Below, in pieces: positions 33,128 through 38,351 of a stretch of 38,351 nt of DNA (within the stretch, counting starts at the first letter, position 1; the number at the start of each line of letters is the position of its first letter). Source of the stretch: Deltaproteobacteria bacterium (GTDB lineage: Bacteria > Myxococcota_A > Polyangia > JACPQR01); the NCBI GenBank assembly GCA_016190375.1, contig JACPQR010000031.1:1-38351 (forward strand), read 5' to 3'. A model generated the notes under the pieces. It was not told where the DNA came from, did not search any database, and worked only from the letters and a program-made list of their open reading frames with translations. Made by a program: the position numbers and the translations under genes.

Positions 33128-33678
33128 GGAGCGATCCTCCAGGCAAACGGTGCCGCCCATCCGGGGGGCATCGCGTAGTTGACTCGTCCGCCCGCCGCGC
33201 TCGGAAGGCGGGCCGACCTCAAGACCCTGGCGACGCAGGGCGGCATGTCCGCGGTCGCGGGCCCGAGCGAACCGTCCGCAGCGAGAGCAATGTCGAGCGA
33301 CTCGGGAAGGCGCTCGCCCTCGCCGTAGCATGAGGCGATCGCCCCGAGTCGATCGCGAAGCACCTTGTCGAGCGCGTCCTTGCCGAGCGTCGCCAGGACC
33401 GAGCGAGCGGCGCGCCCACCTGCCGGCCCTGCCGCGCGTCCCTCAGGTCGCGTCTCGGTGGCCCGCCGGCCGATCGGTCGCTCGCCCCGATCGCGCGACA
33501 CGCGTGACCTGTCGAGCCCGGCGGGCGACAGAGCGATCCGGTCTGCGGGGCTCGGACCCCGTCGCTCCGCCTTCGGAGGCCCGTGCCTCCACGGCCTGCT
33601 CACGACGCTGGTCGAGCAGCTGGCAGCGACGATCGCGACCACGACCGCGAGGGCCAGTGTAGAGCAAGCGCGACTCAA
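33124..33678 (-). CDS. Lipoprotein-like protein with AgmX/PglI-type C-terminal domain
   Basis: 184 aa from TTG 33678, 12 bases after the previous stop; a GTG further in would also give a lipoprotein signal. The N-terminus LALAVVVAIVAASC looks like a lipobox. An Arg/Ala-rich disordered middle follows. The last 90 residues, with VLRDRLGAIASCYGEG, LDIALAADGSLG and CVARVLRSARLPSAAGGRVNYAM, follow the CY...v.idG.v...CV...lr..rfp.. pattern of the AgmX/PglI C-terminal (TonB-like) domain of myxobacterial gliding-related proteins. The stop overlaps the coiled-coil gene start as ATGA. Confidence 0.7.
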   Translation of the reverse strand: MSRACSTLALAVVVAIVAASCSTSVVSRPWRHGPPKAERRGPSPADRIALSPAGLDRSRVSRDRGERPIGRRATETRPEGRAAGPAGGRAARSVLATLGKDALDKVLRDRLGAIASCYGEGERLPESLDIALAADGSLGPATADMPPCVARVLRSARLPSAAGGRVNYAMPPGWAAPFAWRIAP

Positions 33679-33690
33679 CGCCGCGAGATT

Positions 33691-33927
33691 CTACAGTTCT
33701 CGTCGACTTCTGACTACCGTGAACACGTACCATTGGCCAACGCGCGGGTAGAAGGAGTGCGCCATCCACACGCCATCCACGGGGTCGACGCAGGTCGCGG
33801 GCGGCGGCAGGCGGGCACGTTGCTCCTGGATGTCGGCGGTGGCGAGCGCGGGGGCGAGCACGACGACCGGCGCGAGGAGGCGGAGCAATCGGCGGCGCGG
33901 CTTCACGGCGCGCCGATCATAGTTCAT
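33691..33927 (-). CDS. Short secreted protein, possibly truncated
   Basis: 78 aa from ATG 33927. A twin-Arg-rich N-terminus and signal (RRRLLRLLAPVVVLAPALATA) precede RLPPPATCVDPVDGVWMAHSFYPRVGQWYVFTVV, ending at a TAG. The GVW...YDPR..DWYVFTL-like wording recalls the opening of longer Cys-containing secreted myxobacterial proteins, so the C-terminus may be lost; this is from memory. It overlaps the M19 dipeptidase stop by ATGA and is followed after 12 bases by the TTG start of the next gene. Confidence 0.6.
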   Translation of the reverse strand: MNYDRRAVKPRRRLLRLLAPVVVLAPALATADIQEQRARLPPPATCVDPVDGVWMAHSFYPRVGQWYVFTVVRSRREL

Positions 33928-34928
33928 CGGTGAACGGCAAGAAGGCGAGCGGCGCTCGCCCCGAGCAAGTCCGCCAGCTCGGGACCGCGGATCCCTGCCG
34001 CGTCGAGGGCGCGAGCGAGATCCCCGAGACCAGCGTGGGTCTCGAGGCCGCGCGCGGGGCGGATGTCGCCGTCGAGGTCGGAGCCGATCGCGAGGTGTCC
34101 GGGTCCCATCACGCGCCGCATGTGCATGGCGTGACCGACGACATCGGCGATCGTCGCGGCTCCGTCGCGGCGCAGGAACGGTATGTGGAAGTTCAGACCG
34201 ACGAGGCCGCCGGAGGCCGCTATCGCGCGGAGCTGGTCGTCCGTGAGGTTTCGCGGATGATCGGCGAGAGCGCGGGCGTTCGAGTGGGTTGCGACGAGCG
34301 GCCGCTGCAGGTCCGAGGCGATTCGAGCGATGTCGTCGAACGCGGAGTCGGACGAGTGAGACACGTCCACGAGCGCGCCCGCGGCGTAGACGGCGCGGAT
34401 GAACCTCTCGCCGAGGGCGGTCAGGCCCCCGCGACCGGGTCTGGGATCCGTCGCCGAGTCCGCCAGCTCGTTGTGGCTCGAATGCACCGGGCCGAACAGG
34501 ACCACGCCGCGCCGGACCAGCTCGGGGATGCGGTCGAGGTGATCGGCGAGCGCGTCCGACCCCTCGACCGAATAGACGGCGCGGATCCTGCCGGCGCCGA
34601 AGAGGTCCGGGTTCGAGCGCACGATCCGGTCCGCCGTGTCCGTGACGGCAAGGAGCTCGGCGAGGGTCTTGCGCCTTCGAGCCCGGCGCGCCTGGCCGGG
34701 GACGTCATTCGGCATGAAGAGCGACAGGACGATGAGCCGCAATCGGCCGGCCCTGAGGCTGGCCGCGTCGACCTGCCCCGCCGGCCGCCCGAGGTCCGCG
34801 GGCCGCTCTAGGTAGTGGACCTGGTAGGGGAGATCCACGTGCAGGTCGGCGACGTCGCCAGGGACCTGTTGCCCGAGGGCCGGACCGGAGACCATCGCGA
34901 GCGCGCTCGCGGCCACGAGGGGACGCAT
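33924..34928 (-). CDS. Membrane-dipeptidase family (peptidase M19) protein
   Basis: 334 aa from ATG 34928, which begins a clean signal peptide (RPLVAASALAMVSGPALG). A TTG at 34943 overlaps the upstream stop but has its Shine-Dalgarno only one base away. Zinc-site residues of M19 enzymes are all present: DLHVD (H30, D32), VEGSD (E122), VDVSHSSD (H191), VATHSNAR (H215) and IGSDLDG (D284). M19 enzymes hydrolyse dipeptides and some beta-lactams or N-acyl-amino acids; here it would be periplasmic or secreted. At 334 aa it is slightly short for the family. It lies 11 bases downstream of the vWA-FHA gene and overlaps a small secreted-protein gene. Confidence 0.93.
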   Translation of the reverse strand: MRPLVAASALAMVSGPALGQQVPGDVADLHVDLPYQVHYLERPADLGRPAGQVDAASLRAGRLRLIVLSLFMPNDVPGQARRARRRKTLAELLAVTDTADRIVRSNPDLFGAGRIRAVYSVEGSDALADHLDRIPELVRRGVVLFGPVHSSHNELADSATDPRPGRGGLTALGERFIRAVYAAGALVDVSHSSDSAFDDIARIASDLQRPLVATHSNARALADHPRNLTDDQLRAIAASGGLVGLNFHIPFLRRDGAATIADVVGHAMHMRRVMGPGHLAIGSDLDGDIRPARGLETHAGLGDLARALDAAGIRGPELADLLGASAARLLAVHR

Positions 34929-34939
34929 GACCAACCGCT

Positions 34940-36568
34940 TCAATCCTCCACGAAGCGGACCTCGACGTCACCCATCCGGATCACATCTCCGCCGATGAGC
35001 TTGTGGAGGCGGTCGAGCATCTGACCGTTGACCTCGGTGGTGTTCGTGCTGCCCAGGTCCTGAACCCAGAAGGCGCCATCCCGGGCGAAGATCCGCGTGT
35101 GGCGGCGCGAGACCTGGCTCGAGCCGATCTGGATGTCCGCGGTCTTCGTGCGGCCCACCACCTGAACGGGCCCGAGCGGCATCTGCTTGCCGGCGAGCGA
35201 GCCCGACAGGACCACGAGGTGGGCGTCGGGGACCGGGCCGGTGACGACCGCCATGACCGAACGGCTCCAGGCGCTCTGGAAGCGGGGCATCGACGCGGCC
35301 GCCGGCTGGCCCGCGAGGTCGAGCTCCATCCCGGTGCGACGGAAGACCTCGTACTGCTCGGCGGCCGGCTTGCGCTCGTACGCCGTCGCTTCGTCGAGGA
35401 GGACCTCGTAGGCCTCGGCCAGGGAGGAGCCGTCGTCCCGGACGAAGCCCGGGGCTTCCTCGACGATCTTCATCAGCGCCCTGAGGTGAGCGGCCGCCGC
35501 CTCGAAGTTGCCGCGGTCCGCCAGGGTACGCGCCGCGGCGCGAGCCTCCTCGCTCTGGACGAGCAGGACGCTCGCGTGCGCGGCGGGAGCAAGCGCCCCT
35601 CCCGCCGCAGTGACGTCGAGGACCACTCGGCCTTCGAGCCTCGCGACCTCTGCCTTGCCGGCCCTGCGGTAGCTCAGGGCGACCTCGAAGATCTCCCACG
35701 GCCCTGTCTCCTTGCGCGCCTCCACGGTGGCCTGGGCGACGACGATCTGCCGCCCACCCTCGAGCAGGTCTGGCAGCGCCACGACGAGGCCCTCCGCCCC
35801 GTAGCGCAGGTCGAGCTTCCCCAGCAGCCGGGCGATGTCGATGCCCGGGGCGGGGCGCAAGCGCAGCTCGGCCTGCTCGGCGACGACGTCGCCCTGAGTG
35901 CCGATCGCCTGCGCGAACTCCAGCTCGCAGACAGCCGGCTCTGCGATGAAGTGGTAGCGCCCTCCGCCCGCGTCGCTGATCGCGGAGAGGACCTCGGCGT
36001 GGTGGTGCGCGCCGAACCCGAGCGTGGAGACCGCGGCGTCCGGACGGATCGACCTCGCGAGGTCGGCGAGGGCCTCCTGCGTCGATGCGCCCACGTTCGG
36101 AGCCCCATCGCTCAGGAGGACGATCACCTGCCGCTCGTGCAGCGGCCTCGGAGGCAGGACCGCCGCGGCGAGGCGCAAGCCCGCCTCGACGTTCGTATGC
36201 CCTCCGGCGGCCAGCCGGTGCACGCGCGCGCGGAGGATGCGCCGCGTCTCGGCGTCGACGTTGCGAAGTGGACAGACCTCGCTCGCGCTGTCCGAGAAGG
36301 CGACGACTGCCACGCGGTCCGTCGGATCGAGCAAGCCGACAATCCGGTCGACCGAGAGCGCGACCTGCTCGATCGGCGGGCCGCCCATCGACCCAGACAC
36401 GTCGAGCACGAAGACGAGCGACATCGGCGGGCGCTGAGCGTCGATCCCCGTCGCCTGAGCGCGGATCTCCGCCACGAGATGGACGACCTCTCGCGCTCCC
36501 GGGACGATTGCGGAGCGGTCGAGGGCCAGTGCCAGGGCGACGGCTTCTTCCTTCCCACCCTGCGTCAT
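34940..36568 (-). CDS. vWA-domain protein with C-terminal FHA domain
   Basis: 542 aa from ATG 36568. No signal peptide. A vWA domain spans about residues 45-215, with MIDAS FVLDVSGSMGG (D56, S58, S60) and LLSDGAPN; its layout resembles VIT/YfbK-like proteins. A beta-rich middle and a helical stretch (about 355-420, EEARAAARTLADRGNFEAAAAHLRALMKI) precede a FHA domain at about 455-542: VVGRTKTADIQIGSSQVSRRHTRIF and DLGSTNTTEVNG carry the phosphothreonine-binding Arg, Ser and Asn positions. It likely assembles with a Ser/Thr-kinase-phosphorylated partner, which is not in this window. Confidence 0.93.
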   Translation of the reverse strand: MTQGGKEEAVALALALDRSAIVPGAREVVHLVAEIRAQATGIDAQRPPMSLVFVLDVSGSMGGPPIEQVALSVDRIVGLLDPTDRVAVVAFSDSASEVCPLRNVDAETRRILRARVHRLAAGGHTNVEAGLRLAAAVLPPRPLHERQVIVLLSDGAPNVGASTQEALADLARSIRPDAAVSTLGFGAHHHAEVLSAISDAGGGRYHFIAEPAVCELEFAQAIGTQGDVVAEQAELRLRPAPGIDIARLLGKLDLRYGAEGLVVALPDLLEGGRQIVVAQATVEARKETGPWEIFEVALSYRRAGKAEVARLEGRVVLDVTAAGGALAPAAHASVLLVQSEEARAAARTLADRGNFEAAAAHLRALMKIVEEAPGFVRDDGSSLAEAYEVLLDEATAYERKPAAEQYEVFRRTGMELDLAGQPAAASMPRFQSAWSRSVMAVVTGPVPDAHLVVLSGSLAGKQMPLGPVQVVGRTKTADIQIGSSQVSRRHTRIFARDGAFWVQDLGSTNTTEVNGQMLDRLHKLIGGDVIRMGDVEVRFVED

Positions 36569-36670
36569 GCCGAAGTCTAGCGCGTACGTTCGCGCCGCGC
36601 CGGGCCCATCTCGGACGGCCGGTGGGGTTCGGGAGCATGGGGGCTCGAGTCGCCCGGCCACATGGCCGTA

Positions 36671-36889
36671 TCAGCTCCCGGCGCCGGAGGAGTCATCGAG
36701 ACGCTGCCGCGCTTCGTTAGCTTCCTCGATCGAACGGAACTTCCGGACGCCGGGAGACGGCCTGCGACGGCTGAGCCGGATGCACGTGCGCGAGAGGGCG
36801 ATTGCCGCGCGGAGATTGGCCGGATCGTAGGGTCGCGCTTCGACCGGCGCCGTCATCTCCTCGACCGAGCGGAACTTTCGAACGGGCAT
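36671..36889 (-). CDS. Small partner protein of the nucleotidyltransferase
   Basis: 72 aa from ATG 36889, overlapping the nucleotidyltransferase stop by one base (TGATG). It carries two copies of a motif, RKFRSVEEM at residues 4-12 and RKFRSIEEA further on, around a short helix (DPANLRAAIALSRTCIRL). Small proteins with this RKFRS[VI]EE wording often accompany minimal nucleotidyltransferases. By position it could be an antitoxin or regulatory partner; this is inference. Confidence 0.75.
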   Translation of the reverse strand: MPVRKFRSVEEMTAPVEARPYDPANLRAAIALSRTCIRLSRRRPSPGVRKFRSIEEANEARQRLDDSSGAGS

Positions 36890-37359
36890 CAGCCTTCCTC
36901 GATCTCGAAGCGGCGCCTGAGCTCCGCGGCGTCGGCCTTGTCCTGCAGGCGTACGGTGTCCCGTTTCATTCGATACAGCATCCGCGGTGTGGCGACGCGG
37001 ACGGTGACGCCGCCGACGTCGACCTCTTGCCACTCGATGTCCTCGTAGCGAAACCGCTCCCCCAACCTCGCCAGGACGTCGATCCAGAAGTCGCCCTCTG
37101 GCGGCGTGTACTGGATCGCGGGGTACTCTCCGCCGAGGTCATCTGCGGTGATCTCGTCGATGCTCGGATCGGCGTAGACGGAGCGCAACGCATTGCGCAG
37201 GCGGGCTACGTTATAGGGGGCAGGGTCGACGAAGAAATCGATGTCGCGCGTGGCCCGGATGACGCCCAGCACGGCCATCCCCATCGAGCCAACCAGCACG
37301 TAGCGAACGTCCTCGCGCTCGAAGGCCGCCAGGATCCGGATCGCCTCCTCGAGCTCCAT
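36889..37359 (-). CDS. Minimal nucleotidyltransferase (AbiEii/MNT-like)
   Basis: 156 aa from ATG 37359 with GAAGGG two bases upstream. The nucleotidyltransferase signature is clear: VLVGSMGMAVLGVIRATRDIDFFV holds the GS motif and the DxD metal pair (about D39, D41), and FWIDVLAR may supply the third acidic residue. Enzymes of this type act as AbiEii/MenT- or MNT-like toxins or antitoxins that transfer nucleotides to tRNA or protein. Together with the overlapping 72-aa partner it makes a compact toxin-antitoxin-like pair. Confidence 0.85.
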   Translation of the reverse strand: MELEEAIRILAAFEREDVRYVLVGSMGMAVLGVIRATRDIDFFVDPAPYNVARLRNALRSVYADPSIDEITADDLGGEYPAIQYTPPEGDFWIDVLARLGERFRYEDIEWQEVDVGGVTVRVATPRMLYRMKRDTVRLQDKADAAELRRRFEIEEG

Positions 37360-37407
37360 CGCCCTTCAGCCTACGCGGCCACGATGGTGCTGTCGATGGA
37401 CTGCGTG

Positions 37408-37791
37408 TCACCGACTACCGCGGCGCAAGCGCAGGCGACTGGCCGGACCGTCGAGAATGACGACCCAGCGCTTCAGGAGGTTGCGCCCGAGCAGTCCCTC
37501 GCGGCCGAGACCGAGCACCTCGATGATCTCGCTCTCGCCACCGACGATCACCTCTGCGGCGTAGATCGGGCAGCACCCTCGCGCGCCGGCCACGCCGCGA
37601 ACGGCGGCCGCTCCCACGAGTGGCAGGCCGAGCCGTCGGGGGAGCCCAGCGGGCACTACGGTCATGTCGGCGCCCGTGTCCACGACCGCGACGAGCAAGA
37701 TCGACTCGCCAGAACCGGGGGCCGAGAGCCGGACCGGAAGAACCGGCGCGGGCGGCTCCGCGGTGCGGTCGTACTCGTACCCGCGGCTCAC
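37408..37791 (-). CDS. Retropepsin-like aspartyl protease
   Basis: 127 aa from GTG 37791, overlapping the upstream stop as GTGA. It contains the catalytic VAVVDTGADMTVVP motif (D38-T-G-A), a flap-like glycine region and the ILG/LLGRNLLKRW stretch typical of single-domain bacterial retroviral-type aspartyl proteases, which act as dimers. The size is right. No signal peptide, so cytoplasmic. It is paired with an RHH/DUF5678-like protein, an association seen in other genomes whose target is not known to me. Confidence 0.88.
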   Translation of the reverse strand: MSRGYEYDRTAEPPAPVLPVRLSAPGSGESILLVAVVDTGADMTVVPAGLPRRLGLPLVGAAAVRGVAGARGCCPIYAAEVIVGGESEIIEVLGLGREGLLGRNLLKRWVVILDGPASRLRLRRGSR

Positions 37792-38201
37792 CGCCTGTCG
37801 ACCCGCGGGCTAGGCAGGCGGACGATCCGCTCGCCGGCCTGGCAGCGCGGCATGTAGACGGGGCCGCGGCCAAAGCGGGAGAACATCCGACGCGCGAGGG
37901 CACTGAAGTCGCGATCGTGATCGATGACCCGCCGGCTGCGCACGGCCACGTACTCGCCCCGATGGCGTTTCAGGAGCTCTGGTTTGTGAGCTTCGTACCA
38001 GGTCATGTCGTCCTCGAGCAGGGGCAAGTCGTCGGGCGCCTCGTCGTCCGGAACGTCGCCGGCTCGGACCGCGCTTTCCAGCGCCTCGAGGACCACACTC
38101 GTTAGCGTGGCCCCCCGGTGGGCCGCCAGAGCCTTCGCGCGACGCAAGAGCGGTTCAGGGACACCCCGGACGTAGAGCGTCTTCCTGACAGATGTGGACA
38201 T
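37788..38201 (-). CDS. RHH-like/DUF5678-like small protein
   Basis: 137 aa from ATG 38201. The N-terminus (STSVRKTLYVRGVPEPLLRRAKALAAHRGATLTSVVLEALESAV) has the strand-helix-helix pattern of ribbon-helix-helix DNA binders. After an acidic spacer (DDEAPDDLPLLEDD), W-Y-EAHKPELLKRHRGEYVAVRSRRVIDHDRDFSALARRMFSRFG matches the wording of DUF5678 (GxYVAV...V..D.D...L). It may autoregulate the operon with the overlapping aspartyl protease gene, as antitoxin-like RHH proteins do; this is inference. Upstream (38202-38351) no gene is seen. Confidence 0.82.
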   Translation of the reverse strand: MSTSVRKTLYVRGVPEPLLRRAKALAAHRGATLTSVVLEALESAVRAGDVPDDEAPDDLPLLEDDMTWYEAHKPELLKRHRGEYVAVRSRRVIDHDRDFSALARRMFSRFGRGPVYMPRCQAGERIVRLPSPRVDRR

Positions 38202-38351
38202 GCCAACAAAGCTAACACGCGGTCTCGACCCTGGCCACCTCCCGGCTCGAGGCGGGTGCGTTGCACGGACCCGGGTTCGGCATGGCCAACCCCAGCGGCG
38301 AGCCGGTTTGTTGATCTCCACCAGCATCGCCGGTAGGACGAAGCAACAGGC

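Noticed and set aside
33691..33927. Second UGA-type readthrough in the short secreted protein
   Set aside because: The stop is TAG, not TGA, and the text after it shows no related continuation.

Overview
The window is about 70% GC and most likely comes from a myxobacterium-like member of the Myxococcota (Polyangia-type). This rests on the surface-protein style: MYXO-CTERM-type C-terminal tails, MopE-type CNGxDDDCDGxxDE repeats, lipoproteins with Asp/Ser-rich linkers, AgmX-like and vWA-FHA proteins. No rRNA, tRNA, CRISPR array or complete mobile element was seen. Genes are dense, often overlapping by 1-4 bases (ATGA, GTGA, CTGA, TAGTG, TGATG), and GTG/TTG/CTG starts are common.

Layout. 1-1316 (minus): lemA and a TPM-domain (YgcG-type) gene, cut by the window edge. 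1401-4744: a B12-binding radical SAM protein with a repetitive PPDPLPPP tail (minus), divergent from an Smr-domain gene coupled to a two-TM BAM/GIDE-like protein (plus). 4785-7853: small exported proteins, two with long acidic linkers, one being a PEBP/YbhB lipoprotein. 7861-9276 (minus): an O-antigen ligase/polymerase-like membrane protein. 9451-16857 (plus): a 2,468-codon frame that looks like two surface proteins joined without a stop, a vWA/MopE protein ending in a MYXO-CTERM tail followed by a MopE/FGE-like lipoprotein. 16858-18230: a gene-poor scar with a REP-like palindrome and a truncated RAYT-type transposase remnant.

18231-27176 (minus) is the most unusual locus: a three-gene operon of an AAA+ ATPase, an HSP90-type GHKL ATPase with intact motifs, and a 1,880-residue protein with a degenerate GHKL domain followed by about six 215-residue repeats. 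I infer a chaperone or conflict-type assembly, sacsin-like in layout; I do not recognise it as a named system. 27229-28046 holds a Uma2-family nuclease gene between two 32-bp direct repeats, one being the 3' end of a HAD-phosphatase lipoprotein gene.

29114-29674 (minus) appears to be a thioredoxin-like selenoprotein lipoprotein: an in-frame UGA sits at the first Cys position of a CxxC site (SPT-U-PGC), and a perfect 8-bp hairpin begins 9 nt downstream. 29867-31090 is a secreted trypsin-like protease with a MYXO-CTERM tail. 31125-33927 (minus) holds small envelope or coiled-coil genes of unknown role. 33924-36568 (minus) carries an M19 dipeptidase and a vWA-FHA protein. 36671-38201 (minus) holds two small modules: a nucleotidyltransferase with a 72-aa partner (toxin-antitoxin-like), and an RHH/DUF5678-like protein with a DTGA aspartyl protease.
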